64,000 nucleotides of DNA from Polaribacter batillariae (lineage in GTDB: Bacteria > Bacteroidota > Bacteroidia > Flavobacteriales > Flavobacteriaceae), in the NCBI RefSeq assembly GCF_017498485.1, contig NZ_CP071795.1, forward strand, positions 1,302,001 to 1,366,000, given 5' to 3'. Each line of letters opens with the position of its first letter. Position 1 is the stretch's first letter. Under the pieces are notes generated by a model that made no database searches, had not been told where the DNA came from, and was given only the letters and a program-made list of their open reading frames with translations. A program made the position numbers and the translations under genes. Positions 55,676 through 64,000 of this stretch are shown piece by piece.

Positions 55676-56129
55676 CGAAATCTGTATTTCCCATTACTTC
55701 TTCTGCTAAATCTGCAAAATCTACTGTTGCATCGTCAATCGCTTTTTCGTACTTATCTTTGTCCCAAATTTCAATAATATTTACTGCCGAAGACAAAACC
55801 ACTTGCTTTTTAATGGACGCAAATTCACACAAATCTTTTGGAATTAAAATTCTTCCTGTCGCATCGAATTCTACCATTTTTACACCCGCTGTAAACCTTC
55901 GAATAAAATCGTTGTTCTTTTTTACAAAACGGTTTAACTTGTTTATTTTCTCCATCATCAAGTTCCATTCTTTCATCGAATACAACTCTAAACAAGGTTG
56001 AAAAACAGCTCTTTTAATTACAAAACCCTCATTTAAAACTGGTTGCAATTGCTTTTTTAGAGCCGATGAAAACATCACTCTACCTTTTGCATCTGCTTTA
56101 CATTCGTATGTACCAATTAAATTAATCAC
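55662..56129 (-). CDS. mraZ: Transcriptional regulator MraZ
   Basis: 155 aa with two AbrB-like SpoVT folds: GTYECKADAKGRVMFSSALKKQL and FDATGRILIPKDLCEFASIKKQV. MraZ forms a ring that binds direct repeats upstream of its own gene and controls the dcw cluster. First gene of the cluster here; three direct repeats lie 42-70 bp upstream. Confidence 0.95.
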   Translation of the reverse strand: MINLIGTYECKADAKGRVMFSSALKKQLQPVLNEGFVIKRAVFQPCLELYSMKEWNLMMEKINKLNRFVKKNNDFIRRFTAGVKMVEFDATGRILIPKDLCEFASIKKQVVLSSAVNIIEIWDKDKYEKAIDDATVDFADLAEEVMGNTDFDELS

Positions 56130-56155
56130 AAGAAATTTAGGTCTTAATTAAGAAT

Positions 56156-56200
56156 CAAAAATATATAAAATTTACCACTTTTTACCACTTTTTACCACAT
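56156..56200 (-). promoter_or_regulatory. dcw/mraZ promoter with three MraZ-box-like repeats
   Basis: TTTACCACTT occurs three times in a row (56171-56200, last copy ending CAT), that is AAGTGGTAAA on the mraZ strand with exact 10-bp spacing. GTGG direct repeats in this spacing are the known target of MraZ. Immediately downstream TATTTTTG (minus strand, 56163-56156) fits the TAnnTTTG -7 box, so the boxes cover the -33 region. Confidence 0.75.
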
Positions 56201-56338
56201 TGTTAATAAATTTTCTTTATTTTGAAAAAAAGAGATTCATTTCGACCTTAAAAAATGAATACCAGTGATTTACAAAAACGCCAACTTTCTAATAAAAAAG
56301 AATTACATTTGCGTTTAAGTGAAATGAAAAAAAAATCA

Positions 56339-57103
56339 ATGACTGACCAGTTAAAAACCGAAGGGAAATTTACATATGCAGAAGCTGGAGAGGGACCTGC
56401 AATCATTGTTTTACATGGATTAATGGGGGCTTTAAGTAATTTTGGTGCAACTTTTAATCATTTTTCTAACAATGGATATCATGTTTTAATTCCTGAATTG
56501 CCTCTATATTCTTTACCACTTTTAAAAACGAATGTAAAAAGCATGGCTTCTTTTTTAAAAGATTTTATGGAATTTAAAAAACTAGACAAAGCAATTTTAT
56601 TAGGAAATTCTTTAGGCGGGCATATTGGTTTGTATTTTACAAAACATTATCCAGAAAAAGTTAGTGCTTTAGTGCTTACAGGTAGTTCTGGACTGTATGA
56701 AAAAGCCATGGGTGATAGTTTTCCAAAAAGAGGAAACTACGAATATATTGAAAAGAAAACCAAGGCTGTTTTTTACGACCCAACAATTGCCACCAAAGAG
56801 TTGGTAGATGATGTTTTTAAAATTGTAAATAACAGGAGTGCTGTAATTAGAACTTTATCGATTGCAAAAAGTGCTATTAGACATAATATGGCAAACGATT
56901 TACCAGATATGAAACAGCCTACTTGCCTTATTTGGGGGAAACAAGACACAGTTACACCTCCAGAAGTTGCTACAGATTTTGATAATTTATTGCCAGATTC
57001 CGATTTATTTTGGATTGATAAATGTGGCCATGCAGCCATGATGGAAAGACCAGAAGAGTTTAATAAAATTCTAATGGACTGGTTTACTGCAAGAAAAATA
57101 TAA
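56339..57103 (+). CDS. Alpha/beta hydrolase
   Basis: 254 aa from MTDQLKTEGKF; an in-frame ATG at 56255 would add 28 charged residues with no family counterpart that I know. Fold signature VLHGLMGALSNF, nucleophile elbow G-N-S91-L-G-G, acid in WGKQDTVTPP and His in CGHAAMMERPEEF, so a full Ser-Asp-His triad. Substrate unknown. It diverges from mraZ and shares its upstream region; engB follows after 43 bp. Confidence 0.85.
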   Translation: MTDQLKTEGKFTYAEAGEGPAIIVLHGLMGALSNFGATFNHFSNNGYHVLIPELPLYSLPLLKTNVKSMASFLKDFMEFKKLDKAILLGNSLGGHIGLYFTKHYPEKVSALVLTGSSGLYEKAMGDSFPKRGNYEYIEKKTKAVFYDPTIATKELVDDVFKIVNNRSAVIRTLSIAKSAIRHNMANDLPDMKQPTCLIWGKQDTVTPPEVATDFDNLLPDSDLFWIDKCGHAAMMERPEEFNKILMDWFTARKI

Positions 57104-57146
57104 TTCTCTCAACGAGAAATTTATCGAAAAAATTGAACCCAGTAAG

Positions 57147-57758
57147 ATGAAAATTAAATCTGCAGACTTTGTAATGAGTAACAGTAATGTTACAAAAGCT
57201 CCAAAAGACAGAAAACCAGAATACGCCTTTATTGGGCGTTCTAATGTTGGTAAATCTTCTCTTATTAACATGCTAATGGAGCGAAAAGATTTGGCAAAAA
57301 TCTCTGGAAAACCCGGAAAAACACAACTTATCAATCATTTTTTAATTAATAACGAGTGGTTTTTGGTAGATTTACCAGGTTACGGCTATGCACAAGTTTC
57401 AAAGAAAAAAAGAGTTATTTTTCAATATTTTATAGAAAATTATTTTAAAGAAAGAGAACAACTCGTTTGTACGTTTGTACTGATTGATTCTAGGCACGAC
57501 CCACAAAAAATAGATTTAGAATTTATGCAGTTTTTAGGCGAAAACCAAATTCCGTTTTGTATTGTTTTTACAAAAGCAGATAAATTAGGAAGCTCTAAAT
57601 TAAACAAACAAATTACTTCTTATAAGAAAAAACTATTGCAATACTGGGAGTCTTTACCTAACACGTTTTTAACATCATCTTCAACAGGACTTGGAAGAAA
57701 AGAGTTTTTAGATTTTATTAATAGTGTTAACGAAGATGTAAAAGATAATTTTAAATAA
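57147..57758 (+). CDS. engB: Ribosome biogenesis GTPase EngB/YsxC
   Basis: 203 aa. G1 GRSNVGKS at 30-37, G2-region KPGKTQLINHF, G3 DLPGYGYA and G4 FTKADKL. Helps late assembly of the 50S subunit. Normal length. Confidence 0.95.
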   Translation: MKIKSADFVMSNSNVTKAPKDRKPEYAFIGRSNVGKSSLINMLMERKDLAKISGKPGKTQLINHFLINNEWFLVDLPGYGYAQVSKKKRVIFQYFIENYFKEREQLVCTFVLIDSRHDPQKIDLEFMQFLGENQIPFCIVFTKADKLGSSKLNKQITSYKKKLLQYWESLPNTFLTSSSTGLGRKEFLDFINSVNEDVKDNFK

Positions 57759-57784
57759 CCTTTCGACTGCGTTCGACACAACAA

Positions 57785-58474
57785 ATGCAATCTACAAAAA
57801 ACAACTTACAGGTTTTATTTGAAGACAATCATCTTATAATTGTTAATAAACGCGCTGGCGATATTACCCAAGGAGATAAAACTGGCGATACACCTTTGAG
57901 TGATGTTGTAAAAGAGTACATTAAAGACAAGTTTAACAAACCTGGGAATGTTTTTTTAGGAACTGTTCACAGGTTAGACAGGCCTACTTCTGGAATTATT
58001 ATTTTCGCAAGAACTTCTAAAGCGCTAGAACGCTTAAACAAAATGCTACGTAAAAAAACCATTAAAAAAACATATTGGGCAATTGTAAAAAATACGCCCA
58101 AAAAACAAAGCGATACCCTTATTAACTTTCTAAAGAAAAACCCTAAAAACAATAAATCTTTTGTTTATAAAAAAGAGATAGAAGGTTGTAAAAAAGCCAT
58201 TTTACATTACAAAGTTCTTAAAAAATTAGACCATTATTGTTTATTAGAAATCGATTTAGAAACAGGAAGACATCATCAAATTAGAACACAATTAGCGCAT
58301 ATTGGAAGCCCTATAAAAGGCGACTTAAAATATGGTTTTGATAGAAGTAATAAAGATGGAAGCATCTCTTTACATGCCAGAAAAATTAATTTTATGCATC
58401 CTGTTACAAAGAAAGAAATTAATGTTTTAGCCCCTACACCAACAGAAGTTATTTGGAACGCTTGTTTGAAATAA
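57785..58474 (+). CDS. RluA-family pseudouridine synthase
   Basis: 229 aa, no S4 domain. Catalytic motif H62-R-L-D65-RPTSG with Asp65, then LRKKTIKKTYWAIV, LLEIDLETGRHHQIRTQLAHIGSPIKGDLKYG. It isomerises uridine in rRNA or tRNA; which site cannot be told. It lies 26 bp after engB, probably in one operon. Confidence 0.9.
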   Translation: MQSTKNNLQVLFEDNHLIIVNKRAGDITQGDKTGDTPLSDVVKEYIKDKFNKPGNVFLGTVHRLDRPTSGIIIFARTSKALERLNKMLRKKTIKKTYWAIVKNTPKKQSDTLINFLKKNPKNNKSFVYKKEIEGCKKAILHYKVLKKLDHYCLLEIDLETGRHHQIRTQLAHIGSPIKGDLKYGFDRSNKDGSISLHARKINFMHPVTKKEINVLAPTPTEVIWNACLK

Positions 58475-58705
58475 TTAATTTTAAAAGGAAGAAATTATCT
58501 TCTTTTTTTAAATACAAAAGCATATTAAAAACTATGAATACAGAAAAAACGGTTTCAGAAGCAATCTACTACAGACGCTCTGTTAGAATATACAATGCTA
58601 AAAAATCTATTGATAAAACCCTCGTAAAAAAATGTTTAAAGCAAGCTACTTTGGCTCCCAACAGTAGCAATATGCAGTTGTGGGAATTTTATCACATCAC
58701 TTCTA

Positions 58706-59714
58706 ACCTGAGTTCGATTAATAAATTGTCAACTGATTAGACTTTACAGTCTGATATTTTATAGCAGGTTTTTTTGGTAAAAAGCTATATGCAATAAGAC
58801 CTGCGATTATGTTTGACAAGAAATTAGTAAAACTTCTATGTCTAGAATGTTCAATTTGACAAATATTTTTGAGTTCGTCATTTACGGTTTCAATAACAGA
58901 GCGTTTACGCAGTAAAATTTTATCACTCATTGTCATTAAAGAATTCTTCATATTGTTTTTAATATGAGTAATTAAATGCAATCCATCAGCAAAAAGTAAC
59001 TGCATTAAATCTTTTCCAACATAACCTTTGTCCGCATATAACTTACCATAAATTTTATCTAAAAAAGACTTCTTTTTTAATGGCGTTCTATCATCAACAT
59101 TAGCTTGGGTTATGCAGAAGTTTAGGATTTCACCTTTATCATTTATAACGATATGCAATTTAAAGCCATGGAACCATCCTATAGTGGATTTTCCAGTGGT
59201 TGCAATGCCTTTAAATACTTTATTATTCTTAATTCGTTTGGGGCTGCAAACTCTAACAGGTGTAGAATCTACAAAAGAAATACCCGTAGAATTACCTAAA
59301 CAACATGTCTTTAAAAATAAAGTCATTGGCATGAGGTTTTGCTGCATGAGTTCTGTAAATCTATTGTATGAAACTGTAGCTGGGAAATCATCTTGCATAT
59401 GCTTTTGCAAGTAATACACGTAAAAGTGTTTAAAGGTCCTAAAACCACTAAGCTGAAACAAAATGGTAATGGTAATTACCTCGCTATTTGACATAACACT
59501 GGGACGTTTTGATGGATTGCCTAAAAGGTGTTTACTGACTATTTGGTCATATTCTTTACAAAATTCATCAACAAGACAGAAAATTTCAGTAATTTTAGAG
59601 TAGATTATCATAGATAGATTTTTAGATTAATAAATTGAAATTCAATACTTTAATTTACTGAAAATCTATCTTTTTTACTAGAAAAAAATGCCTAAATTTT
59701 AATCGAACTCAGGT
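58706..59714 (-). mobile_element. IS982-family insertion sequence
   Basis: 1009 bp with terminal inverted repeats ACCTGAGTTCGATTAA / TTAATCGAACTCAGGT and flanking duplications TTCTA (58701-58705, 59715-59719). It carries one transposase on the minus strand and lies inside the nitroreductase gene. Confidence 0.9.
58718..59611 (-). CDS. IS982-family transposase
   Basis: 297 aa, intact. Features of the family: [26 protein letters not shown] near the N-terminus, [15 protein letters not shown] (first Asp), [29 protein letters not shown] (second Asp) and [26 protein letters not shown] (Glu). Confidence 0.92.
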   Translation of the reverse strand: MIIYSKITEIFCLVDEFCKEYDQIVSKHLLGNPSKRPSVMSNSEVITITILFQLSGFRTFKHFYVYYLQKHMQDDFPATVSYNRFTELMQQNLMPMTLFLKTCCLGNSTGISFVDSTPVRVCSPKRIKNNKVFKGIATTGKSTIGWFHGFKLHIVINDKGEILNFCITQANVDDRTPLKKKSFLDKIYGKLYADKGYVGKDLMQLLFADGLHLITHIKNNMKNSLMTMSDKILLRKRSVIETVNDELKNICQIEHSRHRSFTNFLSNIIAGLIAYSFLPKKPAIKYQTVKSNQLTIY

Positions 59715-60287
59715 TTCTAAAGAAACCATCGATAAAATTGCGCCATTTTGCTTCAACCAAAATGCAGCAAAAACCGCACAACAATTGGTTATTTTTGTTA
59801 CCAGAAAAGATTTATGGAAAAAAAGAGCAAAAGCAAACTTACAATTTATGGATGCTGTTTTTGGTAAAAACAATCCAAAAGAAAAACAAAGTAGCAGAGA
59901 AAAAGTAGCTAGAAATTATTATGGAAAAATCATTCCGTTTGCGTATGCAGATTTTTTAAGAATTCTAGGTTTTCTAAAATATTTACTAGTTATTAGTATT
60001 GGAATTTTTAAACCCATATACAGGCAAGTAAGAAATAGCGACATGAGAATTGTTGCCCATAAAAGTTGTGGATTGGCTGCACAAAATTTTATGATTTCTA
60101 TGGCTGCAGAAGGTTATGATACTTGCCCAATGGAAGGTTCTGACACTTTACGAGTTAAAAATTTACTGAATTTACCTTTTGGTTCTGAAATAAATATGAT
60201 TGTTTCTTGCGGAATTAGAGACGAAAAAGGTGTTTACGGAGAGCGGTTTAGAATTCCTTTTGATGAAGTTTATAGAGAAATTTAAAA

Positions 60288-60527
60288 ATGGGAGATTTTT
60301 TGGGGTTAGAAATCATGTATTTATTGTGCAATTTTATTGGAGGAACTCTAAGATGGGTTTACGGAACCATTTGGAGAACCATTTTTAACAAGTCAAAATA
60401 CAGGTATAATGAGTACGTTTTTGGCGTCGAAAATTCTAAAAATCATTTTGATGTTCATGGGCATCAATTCAATAATTTAATAATTACAGTGGTATTTATA
60501 GCAGTAATTGCAACTATTCTTTCTTAG
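60288..60527 (+). CDS. Small membrane protein of unknown function
   Basis: 79 aa with a hydrophobic N-terminal stretch (LGLEIMYLLCNFIGGTLRWVYGTIW), a polar middle and a C-terminal membrane helix (LIITVVFIAVIATILS). Two bases after the nitroreductase stop, so probably once co-transcribed with it. Its end overlaps the acylase gene by 14 nt, tail to tail. No known family recognised. Confidence 0.65.
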   Translation: MGDFLGLEIMYLLCNFIGGTLRWVYGTIWRTIFNKSKYRYNEYVFGVENSKNHFDVHGHQFNNLIITVVFIAVIATILS

Positions 60528-62898
60528 GCTTCAAAATTAAAACATTCTTGCTTTTTTCAACATCTGCCTTATTGAGATTCATTTTTACAAATTCTCCATT
60601 TAAATATTGTTTAGCTTGGTCTTTGTAGTGCTTGCTAAAAACGCGCCCAGATTGTCCTGTTGGTACAATTGCCCAACTATTATCTACGTCAGAAAAATCG
60701 ACAATTCTTCTTGTAGAAGGCCCAGCAAGCACTTTATAAACTCCTGTAGAATCGATATTGTAAATTTGATTGTTAATTACTTGATCTCCACCCGCAGTTA
60801 CAAATGGACCAACATTAAAATAACTTCTTAAAACGGCAACCTCGCCAACTGCATGTTTGTATTCTACAGAAATTACGCGCTCCCATTTCCAACGTTCTAC
60901 ATTGGTGCCTAATTGGTTTTCTAAAAACGAAAACGCGTTTTTAAAAGAATTTGTAACTATTTCTTGCTTGGTTTCAATTTTATCTTTTGTAGAAACATTA
61001 TCCCACCAAACCGAATTTTCTCTTTTAGCTTGCACTGGCAAAACTTTTTCTATAAAAGGAGTATTTATCAATTGACTGTATCCTTTTCCCATTTCATCTG
61101 CAAAAGTGTTTTTCTGAAACTCGTAAATAAAACGATTGTAAATTACGGGTGCAACTTCATTTTTATCGAAATTTCCTTTCCAATTTTTTAAAATATGTAT
61201 GGCTGTTTTTTCACTTGCAGACAAATTACTTTTGTTTAAAGAATTTAGCAAATTTTTAGCAATTTTGGGTGCATTTGGCGAAGTATTATCTAACAACATT
61301 TTAGCAACATCGTTTTTTGTCCAATTGTTTTTTGGAGCCAGCAACTCTACAATTCTTTTTGCCCTATCTTCTACCAAATAATAACCAGGATACAACATGT
61401 TTGCAATAGAATCTGGCTGATTATTTGCAGAATACACATACTTATTACTTGGGTTTATAGCCTGTGGATTTTGGTCAAAGTTTAAATATTCTACAATTTC
61501 ATCTTTACCAGAAGAACCATTTAAAAAAGTTTTTGTGTATAAAGAATCTCTGTATTTATACAATTTTCCTGAAGCAAACCAAGCAATGTTATTTTTAGAA
61601 TCGCCATACATTATATTTAAGCCTGGAGCGTGTAATTTACTGGCCCCATTTTTAAATTCTGTTAAGTTTTTCGCATGTGAAATCTCATAAGCAACCTCTA
61701 AAATTTTATTTTCTAATTTGGTGTAAATCCACTGCATTGCAATTGGGCGGTTGTCTTCTAAATGCGCTACAATTCCATTCATTAAAGGCCCGTGTTTGCT
61801 TGTTTTAATTGTGTAAAGCGAATCTTTTTTATCTTTTATTTTTAAACGTTTTTCAACAATAGTATAATTCAAAAAATAGTCTTTGTATTTGTATTCATTT
61901 TCGTTGTTAGGGTTATTTTCTTCTATATAAAAATCAACATCATCGTTTTCGAACATTGTTAAACCATAAGCATAGTTTTTATTATGGCCCAATAATGGAA
62001 ATGGCACCAAAGCTAAATGAAAACCGTACATTTCGTAATGGGGTGTTTTTACGTGTGCCTGATACCAAACTGAAGGTTGCGAAAAGCCAATATGAGGGTC
62101 GTTTGCGAAAATTACTTTTCCGTTTTTGGTTTTATCTCCGCCAAGAACCCAAGAATTACTTCCTATAAATGGCGCAATTGGTAAAGTTTCCATTAAACGA
62201 TGCATTGCATAAGAAAAAGCCCCTGTAATTTCGGGGTTTTTCTCGTTTTTAATAAGGGTTAAATTCTCTTTTTCAACTCCAATTAATTCATTAAAATAAG
62301 CATCTCCTAATTTTTCTTTCACTTCGTTTAACATTGGATCTGTTTTATGAGCAACTGCAAAGCTAAAAGCCATATACCCCAAAACATTGTACATATCTTT
62401 TAGTGTGTATTTCTCTTTTTTTACACCTACTAAAGTAAATTCAATAGGCGTTTTTCCATTTTCTATATAATCGTTTACACCTTTTAAATAAGCAGTTGCC
62501 AATTTGTAGGGTTCTGAGTTTTTATCTAAATTTTCGATTGTTTTTGCGGCGGCTTCTTCGATTCCTAAACCCGAAAAAAGTTTGTCTGTTCTTATTAATT
62601 TTTCTCCAAAAATTTCTGACAATCTTCCTGCTGCAATTCTACGAACCAACTCCATTTGCCACAATCTATCTTGCGCATGCACATACCCCAAAGCCACATA
62701 AGCATCTTGTTGATTGCTCGCATTTATATGCGGAACACCAATTTCATCAAAATAAACAGTTACCTCTTCTTTTAAATTTTTAATTTCTAATTCTCCTGCA
62801 TATTGGGGCTCTAAAGTTGTTTTATAATACCATCCAAAAGCAACGACTAGTATCATTAGAATTACAAGTATTTTTAATAAATTCTTTAAAATCTTCAT
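60514..62898 (-). CDS. Penicillin-acylase family (Ntn-hydrolase) protein
   Basis: 794 aa. N-terminal membrane anchor or signal (NLLKILVILMILVVAFGWYY), then the alpha chain with FDEIGVPHINASNQQDAYVALGYVHAQDRLWQMEL. The self-cleavage site G246-S247-N-S-W-V-L-GG supplies the Ntn Ser nucleophile of the beta chain, followed by NDPHIGFSQPSVWYQAH. Members hydrolyse amides such as beta-lactam side chains or acyl-homoserine lactones in the periplasm; the substrate here is unknown. Confidence 0.9.
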   Translation of the reverse strand: MKILKNLLKILVILMILVVAFGWYYKTTLEPQYAGELEIKNLKEEVTVYFDEIGVPHINASNQQDAYVALGYVHAQDRLWQMELVRRIAAGRLSEIFGEKLIRTDKLFSGLGIEEAAAKTIENLDKNSEPYKLATAYLKGVNDYIENGKTPIEFTLVGVKKEKYTLKDMYNVLGYMAFSFAVAHKTDPMLNEVKEKLGDAYFNELIGVEKENLTLIKNEKNPEITGAFSYAMHRLMETLPIAPFIGSNSWVLGGDKTKNGKVIFANDPHIGFSQPSVWYQAHVKTPHYEMYGFHLALVPFPLLGHNKNYAYGLTMFENDDVDFYIEENNPNNENEYKYKDYFLNYTIVEKRLKIKDKKDSLYTIKTSKHGPLMNGIVAHLEDNRPIAMQWIYTKLENKILEVAYEISHAKNLTEFKNGASKLHAPGLNIMYGDSKNNIAWFASGKLYKYRDSLYTKTFLNGSSGKDEIVEYLNFDQNPQAINPSNKYVYSANNQPDSIANMLYPGYYLVEDRAKRIVELLAPKNNWTKNDVAKMLLDNTSPNAPKIAKNLLNSLNKSNLSASEKTAIHILKNWKGNFDKNEVAPVIYNRFIYEFQKNTFADEMGKGYSQLINTPFIEKVLPVQAKRENSVWWDNVSTKDKIETKQEIVTNSFKNAFSFLENQLGTNVERWKWERVISVEYKHAVGEVAVLRSYFNVGPFVTAGGDQVINNQIYNIDSTGVYKVLAGPSTRRIVDFSDVDNSWAIVPTGQSGRVFSKHYKDQAKQYLNGEFVKMNLNKADVEKSKNVLILKPKKE

Positions 62899-62997
62899 AA
62901 ATATTGATTTTTACCAAAGATAAACGATTTATTATTTCTGTTTTCATACAAAAACAATGAAAGTTTGTTTGTATTTTTGAGGTTCAAAATTTTCTTT

Positions 62998-64000
62998 ATG
63001 AAAAAAATTCAAATGGTTGACTTACAAGGTCAATATGAACCGATAAAAGAAACCGTAAACACTTCAATTCAAGAAGTTTTAAATTCTTCTGCATACATAA
63101 ATGGCCCTTTGGTGCACGAATTTCAAGCAGACTTAGAAAAATATTTAAACGTAAAACATGTAATTCCGTGTGCTAACGGAACAGATGCTTTGCAAATTGC
63201 AATGATGGGTTTAGGTTTAAAACAAGGTGATGAAGTTATTACTGCCGATTTTACATTTGCAGCCACAGTAGAGGTAATTGCTTTATTAAAATTAACCCCA
63301 GTTTTGGTAGATGTTGAAAAAGATACGTTTAACATAGATATTGATGCTTTAAAAAAAGCAATTACGCCAAAAACAAAAGCAATTGTACCAGTTCACTTAT
63401 TTGGTCAAGTGGCAAATATGGAAGCTGTTTTAGAAATTGCCAAAGAACATCATTTATTTGTAATTGAAGACAATGCACAAGCAATTGGCGCCAATTACAC
63501 ATTTAAAAATGGCAAAAAACAAAAAGCAGGAACCATTGGAAATGTAGGTACAACTTCGTTTTTTCCATCAAAAAACTTAGGTTGTTATGGAGATGGAGGT
63601 GCTATTTTTACAAATGATGATGAATTAGCACACAGGTTAAGAGGCATTGTAAATCATGGAATGTACACTCGCTATTACCATGACGTAGTTGGAGTAAATT
63701 CTCGACTCGACTCGATACAAGCTGGAGTTTTAAAAGCAAAATTACCGCATTTAGATGGGTATTGTAATGCTCGTAGAAATGCCGCTCGTTTTTACAATAA
63801 TGCGTTTAAAAATAACCCAAATATTATTACACCAACCACAAAATCGAATGCAACAAACAGTTGTGGCGAAATTTGCGATACTTGCGATTGCCATGTTTTT
63901 CATCAATATACACTGCAAATTACCAATGGCAAGAGAGACGAATTACACAAACATTTGTTAGACAAAGAAATTCCGAATGCCATTTATTACCCAGTTGCGT
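62998..64000 (+). CDS. DegT/DnrJ/EryC1 sugar aminotransferase (3' truncated by window edge)
   Basis: 334 codons from ATG 62998 to the edge. PLP enzyme of nucleotide-sugar biosynthesis: MVDLQGQYEPIKETV, CANGTDALQIAMMGLGLKQGDEVITADFTFAATVE, PVHLFGQ, E-D158-NAQAIGA, the Schiff-base Lys in SFFPSK192-NLGCYGDGG, and NHGMYTRYYHDVVGVNSRLDSIQAG. A TATTTTTG -7-like box lies at 62972-62979. Probably makes an amino-sugar for surface polysaccharide. Confidence 0.92.
   Translation, partial: MKKIQMVDLQGQYEPIKETVNTSIQEVLNSSAYINGPLVHEFQADLEKYLNVKHVIPCANGTDALQIAMMGLGLKQGDEVITADFTFAATVEVIALLKLTPVLVDVEKDTFNIDIDALKKAITPKTKAIVPVHLFGQVANMEAVLEIAKEHHLFVIEDNAQAIGANYTFKNGKKQKAGTIGNVGTTSFFPSKNLGCYGDGGAIFTNDDELAHRLRGIVNHGMYTRYYHDVVGVNSRLDSIQAGVLKAKLPHLDGYCNARRNAARFYNNAFKNNPNIITPTTKSNATNSCGEICDTCDCHVFHQYTLQITNGKRDELHKHLLDKEIPNAIYYPVA

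Larger units (their letters stand above)
58534..60285 (+). pseudogene. Nitroreductase-family flavoprotein gene split by IS982
   Basis: N-terminal part MNTEKTVSEAIYYRRSVRIYNAKKSIDKTLVKKCLKQATLAPNSSNMQLWEFYHITS ends at 58705 and the rest (KETIDKIAPFCFNQNAAKTAQQLVIFVTRK...) resumes at 59715 in the same frame once one copy of TTCTA is removed. The intact gene would encode about 245 aa with the RRSVR and APNSSNMQLWEF FMN-binding motifs. The insertion looks recent, since no other lesion is visible. Confidence 0.85.

Noticed and set aside
40365..56129. tRNA or rRNA genes in the core region
   Set aside because: None seen; intergenic gaps in the dcw cluster are too short and show no cloverleaf or rRNA sequence.

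Overview
The window is AT-rich DNA from a member of the Bacteroidota, most likely a marine Flavobacteriaceae (Polaribacter/Tenacibaculum-like; inferred from the dcw gene order and contents, TAnnTTTG-type promoters, SusD-era style lipoproteins and low GC). It has two very different halves.

Region 1 (1-37,158, relics to about 37,450) is an integron. The first 140 bases are the 3' end of a tyrosine recombinase that ends like integron integrases. It is followed directly by an attI-like junction at 171/172 and then at least 29 gene cassettes, each ending in an attC-like site (AAC ... imperfect hairpin ... GTT, crossover G|TT). The integrase is transcribed toward the cassettes, which is the uncommon 'reverse' layout. 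Sixteen of the first 26 cassettes have no convincing gene and fall into four families (A-D below, 3-5 near-identical copies each). The coding cassettes carry: a PLD-nuclease/EVE-like protein (three identical copies), a one-polypeptide restriction-modification enzyme with its own HTH controller and operator-promoter, a beta-propeller lipoprotein, an unknown protein with a HEPN-like end, an unknown secreted protein, an operon of an NVEALA-type Cys-rich secreted peptide with a propeller lipoprotein and a thioredoxin-fold lipoprotein, a DUF91-type PD-(D/E)XK protein, a 1497-residue helicase/nuclease/HEPN protein, a GH95 alpha-L-fucosidase lipoprotein, and a ParDE pair with a frameshifted toxin. 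Several of these are probable phage- or DNA-defence genes. Most cassette genes start 18-26 nt after the crossover and so must be read from outside; the R-M cassette has its own promoter.

Five mobile elements sit in this array and every one lies in an attC site: two IS110-family copies at the same place beside the R'' core, an IS256-like element with an 8-bp target duplication, a group II intron abutting the R'' core of an attC, and an IS3-family element that has cut off the right half of an attC.

Region 2 (about 37,450-64,000) is ordinary chromosome. A Spy/CpxP-like secreted protein and an MscS channel precede the complete division/cell-wall cluster on the minus strand, in transcription order mraZ-rsmH-ftsL-ftsI-murE-mraY-murD-ftsW-murG-murC-ftsQ-ftsA-ftsZ, with three 10-bp direct repeats upstream of mraZ that look like MraZ boxes. 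Beyond it lie an alpha/beta hydrolase, engB, an RluA-type pseudouridine synthase, a nitroreductase gene split by an IS982 element, a small membrane protein, a penicillin-acylase family hydrolase and the start of a DegT-family aminotransferase. No tRNA, rRNA or CRISPR array was seen.
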